Below the pieces are notes generated by a model. It was not told the DNA's origin. It saw only the letters and a list, made by a program, of their open reading frames with translations, and searched no databases. This document shows, piece after piece, positions 21,870-33,184 of a stretch of 64,000 bases of DNA. Source of the DNA: Falciphora oryzae (Eukaryota; Ascomycota; Sordariomycetes; Magnaporthales; Magnaporthaceae); assembly GCA_000733355.1 (NCBI GenBank), contig JNVV01000013.1, positions 593,323 through 657,322 on the forward strand, in the 5' to 3' direction. A program made the position numbers and the translations under genes. How positions within the stretch are numbered: the stretch's first letter is position 1; each line of letters starts with the position of its first letter.

Positions 21870-23126
21870 ATGACGGTGCGCGCCCTCGCGCTGCTGTCTC
21901 TCGCGCTCGGGCCGGCGGCGGCGCAGACGGCGAACCTAGTGGCCTCGCACTTCAGCGGTAACCTCTACTCGCTCTCCTACACCTCGGGCGGCGGGACCGG
22001 GCGGCTCGCACAGACGGCCGCGCTGCGTGCCGGCGGCACCTGGCCCGCCTGGTTGACGTACGACAGCGCCTCGCGCACCCTCTACACCGTCGACGAGGCG
22101 AACTGGGTCGGCCCCGTGTTCACCGAGTTCAAGGTCGCCGCCGACGGCCGGCTCACGCGGGCCGCGACCTCGCCCAGGAGCGGAGGAGAGCTGCACAGCA
22201 CGCTCTACGGGGGTCAGGATGGGAAGGGGTTTATAGCTGGCGCTCAGTAGTAAGCTCACCCCGCCCCGTGGGGTTTTCTCAGGGCCCCAAAGGTGTCTGA
22301 CCGGCCGACATGGCCACCGATCACCAGTGAAAACTCGGGCGTCATTTCCTTTAAGCTGCCGCTCTCGCAGGGCGCCCAGCCCATCTCGAGGCTCACCTTC
22401 ACCATGTCCGGCCCGGGCGCCGTGCCCAGCCGGCAGAACAAGCCGCACCCGCACTCCGTCTTCACCGACCCGACCGGACGCTTCCTGCTCGCGGCCGACC
22501 TCGGCGCCGACCTGATCCGCGTCTTCTCTATCAACCCGGCCTCGGGCGCGCTGGCGTCGTGCGCCAACATCGCCTCGGGCCGCGGCGACGGCCCCCGCCA
22601 CGGCGCCTTCTGGGTCAAGGGCGGCGCGACGGTCCTCTACGTCGTCAACGAGCTCTCCAACTCGGTCTCGGCTTACACCGTCACCTACCCGTCCGGCGGC
22701 TGTCTGGGGCTGACCAAGGCCCAGAGCATCTCGTCGCTGGGCCCCGGCAAGACCGCGCCCGCGGGCGCCAAGGCGGCCGAGGTGCGGGTGCGGGACAACT
22801 TTGTGTACGTGTCGAACCGCAATGACCAGACGTTCGGGTCTAGGCAGGACGCCATCGCGACCTTCTCCATCGACCCGGCCAGCAGCAGCGGCGCCCTCAC
22901 CTTCGTCGAGAACGTCAACTCGCGCTCCTACTTCCCGCGCACCTTCGAGATCAACAAGGCCGGCGACCTCGTGGCCGTCGGCGGCCAGACCTCGAGCAAC
23001 GTCGCCGTGCTGTCGCGCAACGTCACCTCGGGCCGCATCGGGGGCCTGGTCGCTACCCTGAACGTGGGAAACGCCGGCACGGTGAACAACGAGGACGGGC
23101 TGAGCCATGTCATCTGGATTGAGTGA
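21870..23126 (+). CDS. Secreted lactonase-family seven-bladed beta-propeller
   Basis: Exons 21870..22246 and 22328..23126 give 391 aa; the 81-nt intron (GTAGTA, a CTGAC branch point, ACCAG) splits a CAT codon. Residues 1-19 are a signal peptide ending AAAQ. The remainder has the repeated blade pattern of the PF10282 lactonase family: WLTYDSASRTLYTVDE, the HPHSVFTDPTGRFLLAADLG run, LYVVNELSNSVS, VYVSNRND and FPRTFEINKAGDLVAVGGQ. Cytosolic relatives include 6-phosphogluconolactonase; this one should be extracellular, so a sugar-phosphate substrate is unlikely. Opening of aldono-lactones made by the neighbouring AA7 oxidase is a reasonable inference. Two upstream in-frame ATGs exist; 21870 was chosen because it directly begins the signal peptide. 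Confidence 0.88.
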
Positions 23127-23565
23127 GACGTGGCGCCATGGGTGTGTGGCAACGGGGGCGTTGAATCGTGGAAGGCTCGCCGGGAGAGTTATTCCAGGTG
23201 ACATGTATATAGAATATATCAAACTGGTAAATATCAAGCACCAGACTCTGGCTGGTATGCTGGACAAGCCCCGCTTCTGATTCGGCAACACGATGTATGT
23301 TTACGGGAGGCGGCAGTATAGAACTTGAAAACTGGTGGGAAAAAAGCTATTTCTAACGGATTTCCTGCCCTACTTCGCCCCCTTTACTACCCCTTTTCCT
23401 CCCCCACTTCCCCTTGCCTTCTATGCCTTTTTATCATTTTCGTACCCATAGCCACCATTAGGGATAAAGGCTTAGAAAGGAGATCAGGTGGCCAACGTCT
23501 GTCGAGGAACAAACGTCGTAACCATAGCCAGGATCCGCAAATAAAGTACAACAGCAAGAGGTTGC
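23127..23565. other. Intergenic between convergent genes
   Basis: About 0.44 kb between the lactonase and acetylesterase stops. It should hold both 3' UTRs; no other feature seen. Confidence 0.55.
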
Positions 23566-24408
23566 TCAAATGACGAACGCCCCCGACTTGATAGCGTCAG
23601 TGATGGTCCTGTTCTCCTTAAAGTACTGGCCAAAGTCAGGCTTCTTCTCAAGCAAAAGGTCGATGACCATCCTCCCAAAGACGACACCGGCGGCTGCGTT
23701 GAGGTGCGTCCTGTCGCCCTGTGCCAGGTCGTACAAACGCCCGTTGGCGTCGCCGACGGCATTGATGTAGGCGGTGCTGGCGCGGTTGAGGTCGAGGTAC
23801 GTGGCGCCGACCGCCTCGGCGGCCGCTATGGTGCGCAGCCGCTCCGTCTCGAGGTTCTGCACGACCTTGCCGCCGCTGAAGGTGCGGCGTGTGAGAGAGG
23901 TGATGAGGATCTAAGCGCCGTTCACTATTTTAGCAAAGCCTCTTCCCCTTTTTGCTCTCCTTGGCCACTCTCCAGGAGGGATGGGGCCACAAACAGGTGT
24001 GCCGCCGGCATCCGCGACCTCCTCGGCCATGCGAGTAAGGTTGCCCTGGAACTGGTCGGGCGAAATGCCCTTCTCGGGCTTCTGGTCGTTGTGGCCGAAC
24101 TGGATCGTCACGACCGGGCTGTAAGTGGCGCTTGTGTCTCGCACGCTGGCCAGGGCCGCGCCCCAGCGGCCCTCGGCCCGGAACGAGACGGTCGTCGCGC
24201 CGCTCTTGGCCGGGTTGATCCCCGCGGCGGGCTTGAGCAGGAAGGAGAGGAAGCCGTCGCCCCAGCCGCCGCCTACAGCTACGGTCGAGTCACCTGTGAG
24301 GATAAAGTAGGGCGCCTTGTCCGCGGCGGTGAGAGAGGCGGCGTGCGCCGGCGTTGCTGCCGCGCACAGGAAATGGAGAGCGGCTGCGGCTGTTGCTGAG
24401 ATGCGCAT
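23566..24408 (-). CDS. Rhamnogalacturonan acetylesterase (CE12, SGNH hydrolase)
   Basis: Exons 23995..24408 and 23566..23910 give 252 aa; the 84-nt phase-0 intron uses the uncommon donor GTTTGT. A signal peptide of about 24 residues precedes the SGNH fold. Block I is GDST (S41), block III is FGHND, and the C-terminal dyad is DRTH (D204, H207). The order and length fit fungal rhamnogalacturonan acetylesterases, which remove acetyl groups from the pectin backbone so lyases and hydrolases can act. No carbohydrate-binding module is present. It is convergent with the lactonase. The initiator ATG at 24408 was preferred to an upstream in-frame ATG because it starts the signal peptide. Confidence 0.92.
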
Positions 24409-24993
24409 GATTGGCAAGATAGAGAGTCTCTGAGATGCTGTCGAAGGATTTTTTGCGTCCACTCGGGGGCATAACCACGAGACATTCTATATAAATATTC
24501 ACGACCAGGGGCCATGAATCGCGACTAAGCGTTCGGCTGCTTGGCACGAATAGGCGGTCGCGTATAATAAACCTATCATTCCACGAATGGCGTCTTTCAG
24601 GGTGCCGTTGGCCCGCCGCCGGCACGGAGACACGGTGGGCGTCGTATTCCACTGCAACCGTAGCATCGCGCGCGCGTCGGGCATACGTAGACTTGGGGGT
24701 ATAGCTGAGGTATACGTACGTAGGTCTGATCGGTAAGTAACGGCCAGGGGCAAAGTAACTCCGACAACAACAGGGATCCTGGCGCATTGTCTGTGGAGAC
24801 TTAAAGGCTAATCAAAAAGCTGTCAATTCGTTAGGCTAAAAATGATACCTGCGAAGATCTGCCGACCTCTAACGAGTCCCTTTGATCAATCGGAAGAAAA
24901 AAGCAGTACTTTTGAGCTCACCGACCCTACCAACTTCAATCTGGTGCCACCACTTTAATTTTGATGCTGGTAATCCCGTTTTTGAAGCTATTC

Positions 24994-25378
24994 CCACCTC
25001 CGTTTCACACGCCGGGCCCAGGGGGGGTCCCGAGGACCCCCCCGCCCAAACCCGGCCTAACCCCCTTTTCCGGCACACCCGCCGGCCGACAGCACCACTA
25101 CCAACAGCAGCGCCTACAGCGCCCAGGCGTTTACTCGCCCCTTTGCCGATTGCCCGCTCACTAACAAGGAGCGCCGGAATGCGGCCCGAACTCCGTGTGC
25201 CTTGGGCTTGCCCCTTGGTTTGATTTGTTGGCCGCCTCGATAGCAACATATAGCCTAGTGTCAAGCTTAGGTAGCGCTAGCACGTCGTATGCCCCCTGGG
25301 AGGCAGGGACTGGTAGATCCCGACTATAACGACGTTAAATATACTCTCTCTCTCTCTCTCTCTCCACCTCCGTTTCAC
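24994..25378 (+). repeat. 15-bp direct repeat, copies 370 bp apart
   Basis: CCACCTCCGTTTCAC occurs at 24994-25008 and again at 25364-25378. The second copy directly abuts the CT microsatellite. The spacing could mark an old insertion or a partial duplication. Confidence 0.5.
25344..25364 (+). repeat. (CT)n microsatellite
   Basis: Perfect CT dinucleotide run of 21 nt (10.5 units) in the intergenic stretch. Confidence 0.9.
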
Positions 25379-26118
25379 CATTTTTTGTGCATGCCGTTGG
25401 TGTTGATCACGTCTAGGGCGGCTAGGCCGGTAGGCAGGCGACTGGCAATAGATCGCTTGGCAGACTTGGTGGCGGCCAAAGCCGGTGATTCTGACGATCT
25501 TTTGCTGAAAGTGACGAGTATCAAAATAGAGCGCGCGAACACGGATCCTATCGTATTTAGTAAGCTATTTGCCTGCCATTGAAAACGCTGATGATTAGCC
25601 CGTGTTTTCCTGCGAAATTTGAGGGGATCGCCATTAAAAAATAGCCAAACCGGTAGCCGGATTGCAGTGCGTTGAGGCCCAAAGTGCCGGTCGGTTAACG
25701 CGATTGCCGTCGGTGCGGGGGATGAGGGGCGTTGCTTCCGAAAGCCCCCTTTAATGCATTGTTGAACTTTCTGACCGGTGCAGATGTATCTTCTTGCGCA
25801 GGGGTGATTTTTTCGATTGAATTGGCCCTGATTGGGCTGTTTCTAACATGGGGGGCCCCAGTCGGTACATTGGGGATGGCCGTTATTTTCGTACGCGAGC
25901 TCAGCAATGACGTGCATTCTTTCCCCTCATTTACGAGGGAAGATATGGGGTTCTCGCCTCAACGTCGACTGAAACGGCTCACCGTGTTTTTCTTGGAACA
26001 TGTTATTATTCTTTGATGGAGGCTACCTGTACAAGGCGGTATTTTTATACATAGTATACAGACAGGCCATTGACACATGATTAGCGAGTACACCTAAAAG
26101 CGCCTTCTCCAGCTATAT

Positions 26119-28087
26119 CTAGACCTGGGTATCCTTGGTGGTGCCATTCTGGTCAATGGCGACATTGCGCTTCTTGAGACTCTCTTTCCTCGGGTTCTCC
26201 GCCTCGAAGATGTGGCTCATCTCCTCGAGCGTCTTGCCGGCCGTCTCGACAGCGAAGAAGTAGATGAGGACAATCTCGACGAGAATCCAGACGCAGTACA
26301 CAATGTCTGTCGATTTTTATTCTGTCAGTGGTTGAAGCTCGACTGGCTTATGCTTGAGGGAAAGTTGACAACTTACACAGCCTCCAGCCTATCTTCTCCA
26401 TGCCCTCACTGATACCATAAGTGTTGATGACCATGGCAACGTTCAGGAAGAGGAAGTTGGCGCCGGAGCCCTTGGCGCGAGTCCGGGTCTCAAGGCACTC
26501 GACCGAGTACAAAGTCTGGAGCGGAGTAAAACCCCAAGCAAAGCAGACACTAAACAGGTAAATAGCTACGATGACACCATATGACAGCCTAGGGACGGTG
26601 GCGCTGTTGGCAGAGAAGGCGGTGAGGAGGACGTAGAAGACCAGGCAGGCACCCAGGCTGTAGAGCATCATGCTCCGGCGGCCAATGCGGTCCAGCCTGT
26701 AGGCACCCAGGATGGCGGCGATCATGGCGAAGATGGGGTTGATGGCGTTGATCAGCAGCTGCTTGCTGGTGTCGGTGATGCCGGCCTGCTTGATCATCTC
26801 GGGCTGTGAGGCGGGGAGAGCCAATGTTAGTCGAGGTCTCGTCAAGGAAAGAAGGGGAAACAATGGGAAAGCAATAACAAAAACTAACCATAAAGTAGGA
26901 CACGACATTGTTACCGCTCCACTGGCCAAAAAAGGCCATACCGATAACCATATACAGTCTGTAGCGTGCGGACTTTGTGTTGACAAGCTCGCGGAAATCC
27001 CACCAGTTGTTATCGGCCGTGTTGAGGCTGGCCTGCTCGATAATCTCACGGTACTCGAGCTGGACGACCGGGTGGTTGCGGTCTCCCTCGCCGTGGTACT
27101 TGGCGAGGATCTCGAGAGCCTCCTCGGTCCGGTCCTGCGCGATCAGCCAGCGAGGGGTCTCGGGGAAGAAGAGAACGAGGACCATGACAACGGCAGGAAG
27201 AGCGGCCTGCACAACGGTCGGGAGCTTCCAGGCCCAGGCGTCGGTCAGGTTCTTGTTGGTTCCATAGGTGGTCCAACCAGCCCTAAAGGATCGTCAGGAT
27301 ATGCGTAAAAAGGCACGGCGAAAGACCGAAGGCAGACAAAGAAAAAAAAACCCACAAGATGTTGCCCATCCACCACAGGTTGTTGTACATGCCAGCCATA
27401 AGTCCGCGGTAAGCGGGGTGGGCCAGCTCGACGGTATAGGCGGGGCCGGCAGCGGAGGCGATGGAGGCGCCGAAGCCTAGAACAAAACGACCGCCGATGA
27501 ACTGGTTCAGGGTGGTCGAGGTGACCTGGACGGCAGTGCCGATGAGAACGATAAGGCAGCCGATGAAGATGCACCAGCGACGGCCCCAGCCATCAGCCAG
27601 CATGCCGCAGAAGGGGAACGAGGCGATCTGGCCGAGGTTGTAGGTGATAAAGACGATGCCTGTCGTAGAGCCGGCGCCAGTCAGGCCGAAGGACTGCTGG
27701 TATGGCTTCATGGCGTTGATGGCACCCATGAGTGAACTGTCTGCATGTCCATGGTTGCCAGATGGTCAGCAGTCTCGTTGGAAAAGTATATCGACCGCGA
27801 CCCGACAAGTGGCGCCGAAGACTAGGATTGTACAAACCGAAGCCGTTCATGGTCGAAACGAGGTAGCCAACAGACATGATAGCCCACAGTTTGAGCATGT
27901 TGGTAGAGAACATGCTTGGCTTGCACTCGGCTAGGACGGCCTCGAGCGCCGCCGTGGCGGGGACCTCGGTCGCATGGCTCGCAATGGCCTCCTTCTTCTC
28001 GTCCGCCACGACGGGAGAGTCCATGTGGAAGTAGGAGGGCGGGGTCGTCTCGGCGGCCTTGCCGTCCTTGCCGTCCTTGATCGACAT
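26119..28087 (-). CDS. MFS sugar transporter (lactose-permease/hexose-type)
   Basis: Plasma-membrane sugar:H+ symporter of the fungal sugar porter family. Exons 27838..28087, 27356..27740, 26889..27282, 26377..26803 and 26119..26306 give 547 aa. Introns are 97, 73, 85 and 70 nt; the first donor is the uncommon GTTTGT, justified because it restores NGFDSSLMGAIN. Twelve helices are expected. Signatures are DGWGRRW after helix 2, GRFVLGFG, PAYTVELAHPAYRG after helix 4, PETPRWL after helix 6, DRIGRRS after helix 8 and VETAGKTLEEM after helix 12. The ~60-residue cytosolic N-terminus is Lys/Glu-rich. The close relatives I recognise are lactose/disaccharide permease-like porters, but substrate cannot be read from sequence. 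Its position among secreted carbohydrate enzymes fits uptake of released sugars. Confidence 0.93.
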
Positions 28088-29166
28088 GGTGCCTCTGGGC
28101 CGAAGATGATGCAGTCAGGGGAGTTGTAGCTAGCTGCTGGGCAAAGGGCGCAGACCAGAGAGCAGCATGGGGTCGGCCGGGCCGCAAGGCTTTTATGTAG
28201 GACAGGCAGGCCAGGCCGTTAGTCTCCCCGTCTCTAGGATTGCGTTGTGGAGATGGGCCTCTCTGCTCTCGGCAGACACGCGCTCACGCGTCCAGACCAC
28301 TTGGCCGGGGGGGCCAGACAAAAAGCTTCGGGCTCCCATCACGATCACACATGATCTCGGATTGCATATCCACCAGCAGGCGTCGATGTAACGGCGGTCA
28401 GGGGGCATCCCGGCACCGGCACGGCGAGACCGCGGTGTTCTTCCCAAGGAGGGCCCCCTTTTCATCTGCCCATGGGGAACGGGGTGGGCCCCAAGTGGCC
28501 GTATGGAGTGAGCACGTGCGGGGAGCAACTTTTCCGCAGTCCATGCAGCGCGCGGCCGGGGCCAGCACAATTGCACGCAACCAGGCGGGAGACACGAGAG
28601 TTGGACTCGAAATTTATTTCGACAACCCACACACAAACCCCACGACCTCCCAATGGAGCCAACATCACATCCGCCGCTACTCCAGATGGGGGAGGTCCGC
28701 CGCCGACAACAACCGCACGAATCATGCCAGTGCCTTGATTGGATTTTATAAATGTCATACAGAGCTCGCGTACGAAAATAACGGCCCACCTCGGGGTACT
28801 TACTAGGGACCCCGTGTTCCAGGCAATCCAATCACAGATTTTTGAACGAGAAAAATCATCCCTGTTCGGCAAGATACATCTGCCACCCTCACGGACTCCA
28901 GCACCGCACTGATTGGGTTTCCAGTGAGTTGACTTCTGGGTTTTCTGCTGGGACGAGCCAGGATAGCCCTAGATGTAGCGCGGGACCTATCCCTGGGCCC
29001 TTACTTACCCATACACCTACTCAATATCCACTGCTTGCGAAATGGGGAATCCGCTCTGTGTGCAACCAACTGGGTGTGCCCAGGTACAACCCGGCCGAGG
29101 CTCCAGAGATGCCATCCACATATGCCACGCGACTCTAGCATCCAGACAGCTGGAGACAGCCCAGGA
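28088..29166. other. Intergenic, MFS promoter side
   Basis: About 1.1 kb between the sugar transporter start and the peptidase stop. No exon, repeat or RNA recognised. Confidence 0.5.
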
Positions 29167-31382
29167 TTACAACACATACCCCATGGCGGCTCCCAGGCCA
29201 CTCAAGCCAGGCCGTTGCAGCTTGTCTCCAGCGTCGCGCAACGCGGTGAGCGAATCACGCACCACCTTCAGCTGATCCAGCATCTCCTCATCGTTCTCAC
29301 CGCCAGTACGCGCCCCGGCTGCTGCTGCTGCGCGCTCCTTCCAAGGCAGCTCGTCCACCTCGCACACTGTCCAGTTCCCCTTCAGGGAGTCGGCGTCCCC
29401 CGTCCTGAGCGACCCGGCCGCCAGCTGGCCCGGCGGCGGCGGCACCTTTCCCTCGAGGAAGTAGGCCCGCAGGATCCGGGCGGTGCAGGCCGAGGCCGCC
29501 GTGATGGTGCAGTGCCCGCCGCACCGCTGCTCGACGAGCCCGGCGTCCTTGAAGGCGGTCGCCATGTGCAGGGCCGACACGAACGGCGTCACCGGGTCGT
29601 AGGTGTTGCTGAGCAGCAGGAGCGGGAACGCCGTCTCGGTCGCGTTGCCGTCCTGCAAAGGGTCCCACGGGCTCGGGCGCTGCTGCGACGCCGACGGTAT
29701 GCCCCAATGGTTGCACATCATTTGAGCTTCCATCCATATATCAGCAAAGCGCGAAGTAGCCCCGAGCCGTTCAAACTTGGCTTGGATCTGGGCCACCGTT
29801 TCGTTGATCTGCAACGTCAATGATTATTCGACCTGGTTAGCCAAGACATTGCGCATGGCGTGCAAGAAGCATTGCGTTCTGGAAGACTTGCCGGTTCGCG
29901 CTTATCGCCGCACATGACGGCCAGCAGGGCGTCATGCGGAAGTGTCCATGTCGGAGTTGTGGTCAAGTTGCACAGACCCTGGAGATCTGGGCTCCGGAAC
30001 TCTTCCCCCAGCTCCTCGGCTCTACCTTGATAGAGAAGGTTGAGTATCCTGTCGGCGATAAGGACGAAGTCCGTGGTTGGGTTATAAAGACCGCGGAACA
30101 CGATGCGTTTCACAAGGTCGGACGTGACCACGACGGGAGTCTGTGTGGCTGGGAATGTAAAGACTGGCGGATCTCTGTCCAGCCGGTCCAGCAGGGCCCA
30201 GAAGCGCCGCTCGACATCGCCGGGCTCGGCATCGCTGTCCCGACGGAACTGGCACCGAACCCCAGCCTCGAAACAGCGCCGGAGCACGTCCCTGAGGCCC
30301 GCATCGGTATTGTGGAGGCTGTCGGTCCAGAGCGGGCTGCCGAATTGGTAGGCGTCCACGATGCCGTCTATCGCCACCCGGCCGACGCGGTCGGGGAACA
30401 GCTTGGCAAAAGTCACTCCAAGATAGCTGCCGTACGAAAAGCCCCAGTATACCAGCTTCCCTTTCGTTGACAGGCCTGGCGCACCCGAGCCGACGTCCCG
30501 CCGCTTGAGCTCCCTTATTTTGTTCTGTGGCCGCCGTGTTTGACCCTCCTCCGCCAGCGTCTCCTGCCACGCATCCCACGCGTCGACGATGCTGAGCATA
30601 TCGCGGGCGACGAACGGCGTTGACGCATATCTCAAGATGCTCGCGTCCTCGCCGGCCTGGGCGTCCTTGACCCGGCACATGGAGTTGACCGCGCGAAACC
30701 GTGCATCGTGGCGCCGCAGCGCAGCGTTGCTCGAGTTTACTGGGCCTACGGCCTCGCTCGCCGCGGCCCACTGCGCGCGGCGCCCGTACCCGGCGGCTAC
30801 GGAGCCCTTGCACCTGTCCAGCTGCGACGCCTTGCTGTTGCCCTGGCAGTCTGGAGGCAGCGGCGTCCAGCAGTCTGCGCGCGGCGTGGTCGCTCCGACG
30901 CCGCGCGGGTCGAACCCAATCACATCCTGGTCCTCGGCGCCGCCCATTATGGTCTGGATGGCCGCACCGGCTGAGAGGACGACCTGGGTGCCCGAGCCTC
31001 CCGGTCCGCCCGGGTTGATCAGGAGCGGGGATCGGGCGTTTCTGACGCCACGCGATGTCTTGTTGCTTGGCCTGAGCAGTAGGGCGACCTGGACCTTTGC
31101 GCTGCCCGAAGGACGCTCATAATCCATGGGTACCGTCAGGCGGGCACATAGGCTGGGTGGGTCGCCAAATTGAGCGAGACACGGGTGCCATTCCAGCTTG
31201 TCGCTCGGCGTAATCTGCCGCGGGCGCGTCAGTCAACAACTTCTGATCCGAGCCACGTTTAGGACGCCACTTACACTCGGCCACGGATCGAGAGGATCAG
31301 GCGCAGGGTCGGCGTGGACCCCGAGTGCGAAGAGCGCGGCGACGAGGAAGCGCCGCCAACCATTTCGAGATGATATATTCAT
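29167..31382 (-). CDS. Secreted TAP-type alpha/beta-hydrolase peptidase
   Basis: Exons 31275..31382, 29892..31214 and 29167..29808 give 690 aa. A signal peptide occupies about residues 1-25. The alpha/beta-hydrolase core has the oxyanion segment NPGGPGGSG (about residue 103), the elbow GFSYGSY (S296), the acid in SNTYDPVTP (D548) and GGH (H576). The layout matches the tripeptidyl-aminopeptidase-like family with a C-terminal TAP domain, which releases N-terminal tripeptides or prolyl residues; some fungal members may act on other substrates. Intron 1 is 60 nt. Intron 2 (29809..29891) begins GCAAGT: it is the only choice that keeps phase and removes the in-frame stop, so this looks like a GC-AG intron. 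A TATA-like box lies 105 nt upstream. Confidence 0.9.
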
Positions 31383-31754
31383 AGTAGAGGCTCGGCGTTC
31401 ACCGCCCAACGAGCAGTCTGACATTGACCCCCTGAACGTAAAGACCAAAGACCTCTATGCGACTTGGTCTTGTTGCGTGCACTCATATTTATACCTAGGC
31501 GCATCAGCCTCGCTTCCGCCTAATGATTACACATAGGCTGGTGGGCTCATGCGTGTGAAGAGCCATGCATGCCCGGTGGTACTGTGCATATCACGTACCA
31601 CATGCCCCTTTCGGTCGAGTCAAGAACCGATGTTTCTCACTCTTGTCGATGAATCTTATGCTGACATGGGCAATCAATACTCCTTCGAAAACAGCTCATT
31701 TCCCCAGCATGTATAATATCCACCTTCTTCTCTCAGTCTAGCAGCATATTGGCG
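31383..31754. other. Intergenic, peptidase promoter / GH12 3' side
   Basis: About 0.37 kb holding the peptidase core promoter (TATA-like box at 31486-31493) and the GH12 3' UTR. Confidence 0.55.
31486..31493 (-). promoter_or_regulatory. TATA-like box of peptidase gene
   Basis: TATAAATA on the minus strand, about 105 nt before the start codon at 31382. Confidence 0.45.
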
Positions 31755-32681
31755 CTAAGAGCATTGCGAGTACCACTCGTTGGTTCTGGTGCATGTTCCT
31801 TCGGCACAGCAGGTCGGCCCTGTCCATCCCTGGCCACCACACTGGGCCCAACGGGCAGCACATGCGCCGCCGCCGCCACCTCCGCCGCTTCCGCCGCCAC
31901 CACCGGAGCCTCCCGCAGAAATGGAGAGGCTGTATCCGGTCGTCGTGAACTTGGCGTTGCTCCCCGTGAACGGCTCGGTCCCGCCGCCGGCCGAGTACAG
32001 ACACTGCGAGGCCGGCATGCCCTGGGACGAGGTCAGGTACTTGACAAAGTTGTTCAGGTCGCCGCTGTAGTTGTTGACGTTGCTGGCCGCCACAAAGCTG
32101 AAGACGGTCATCTGCGAATTCGCGCCCTTGTACAGGCGCCACGACGTGCCCCCAATGTTGACCGTCGCGATCGGGCTGCCGGTCGAGCTTATGGGGCCCG
32201 CGCCGCCAAGCGCGCCCAGCCAAACCATAATCTCGTACTCCGGCGTGGTCCCGCAATTGCTGTTGGTAAACAAGTCGTAGGCCACGTTGGCCACGAGGCT
32301 GGACCCGGAGTAGTTCCACTGCCACTTGGTCGGGATGGACGACACGGTCGAGAGCCGCGCCGCGGGCGCCGAGACGACGGCGTTGGAGTACGATTTGACG
32401 TTGTACTGCCCGCCGCTCCACGACCACGTCGTCGACCAGGACAGGAGGCCGTTCGACATGCCGTTAACGGTCAGGCATTGCGAGCCCGTCCCCGAATCCT
32501 TCCCCCAGAGGTTGTTGTACACGGTGTAGCCTCCGGTCTGCACCGAATCCCACTGTCCGCAGACGGTGGTTGCCCGTTTCTCCAGCGGCCGCGTCTTGGT
32601 CGGCTCCTCGGCCGCTCCTGGGCTGAAGGGCGCCGCGGCGGCCGTGGCCGTGAGCAGAGCGAAGACGGCGGATCTCTTCAT
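31755..32681 (-). CDS. GH12 endo-beta-1,4-glucanase with CBM1
   Basis: Single-exon gene, 308 aa. A signal peptide (about 1-17) is followed by a propeptide ending in the Kex2 site KR (35-36). The GH12 jelly-roll domain runs to about residue 255, with the nucleophile in YEIMVW (E150) and the acid/base in GTEPFTG (E236). A Gly/Ser linker (257-272) joins a C-terminal CBM1 (273-308) with the usual [10 protein letters not shown], conserved cysteines and the terminal NEWYSQC. GH12 enzymes cut cellulose internally and sometimes xyloglucan. CBM1 is more common on GH5, GH6, GH7 and GH45 than on GH12, so this is a less usual combination. It has a good TATA box and lies among other secreted plant-wall enzymes. 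Confidence 0.97.
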   Translation of the reverse strand: MKRSAVFALLTATAAAAPFSPGAAEEPTKTRPLEKRATTVCGQWDSVQTGGYTVYNNLWGKDSGTGSQCLTVNGMSNGLLSWSTTWSWSGGQYNVKSYSNAVVSAPAARLSTVSSIPTKWQWNYSGSSLVANVAYDLFTNSNCGTTPEYEIMVWLGALGGAGPISSTGSPIATVNIGGTSWRLYKGANSQMTVFSFVAASNVNNYSGDLNNFVKYLTSSQGMPASQCLYSAGGGTEPFTGSNAKFTTTGYSLSISAGGSGGGGGSGGGGGGGACAARWAQCGGQGWTGPTCCAEGTCTRTNEWYSQCS

Positions 32682-33184
32682 CGCCGCGGTGCCGAGGGCT
32701 TGCTTGAGCCAATCGCTTGTTGATTTGTCGCCGCCGTATCAGGACGAGATGTCCGTGCCGGGCTGGGAGATAGATCACTGACAATTCAAGCAGACATGCC
32801 AGCGGCTTTTATAGCCACGCAACTCCCCCTTTTTCTTCCCCCTTCAATCATATCATCATTCGATGTGGCCATTGTTTGTGCCTTCCATCGACAGCGTTGC
32901 GCCACGGCAGGGCCTCTTCCGCACCAGCCAGCCAGGGTCTAATTATTTCTCCGGCCGGTGATGCCTGTTCAATTGGTGGACTTTCTGCTTCCATTAGCAA
33001 TCTGCCGACGAGAAGCTTTAGCAACGTCGCATTTGTGGAGATTTCTGGCTGCCCGAAAAGCTGGGGTAGTTGCATTACTATTAGTGTGTGCGTCCCTCCC
33101 CGCCTGCCAAGTCGGCGAGTGCAAAGGGCGATCCGGAAACGAAACAAAAAGGCATGCTGTCCTTGACCACCTCCCATCAATGGC
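32682..33184. other. Intergenic, GH12 promoter
   Basis: About 0.5 kb upstream of the endoglucanase. Contains the TATA-like box at 32807-32813. No exon seen. Confidence 0.55.
32807..32813 (-). promoter_or_regulatory. TATA-like box of GH12 gene
   Basis: TATAAAA on the minus strand, about 126 nt upstream of the GH12 start codon. Confidence 0.55.

Larger units (their letters stand above)
24409..26118. other. Unexplained 1.7-kb intergenic stretch
   Basis: Upstream of the acetylesterase and downstream of the MFS gene. Beyond the proximal promoter it contains a CT microsatellite (25344-25364), a 15-bp direct repeat (24994-25008 and 25364-25378) and runs of G and C near 25020-25050. Open frames are short and match no family I know. 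It may be a decayed insertion, but I cannot name it. Confidence 0.4.

Noticed and set aside
21936..23291. 451-codon minus-strand open frame over the lactonase
   Set aside because: Antisense to a strong family match; low-complexity Arg/Gly/Val-rich translation and no domain.
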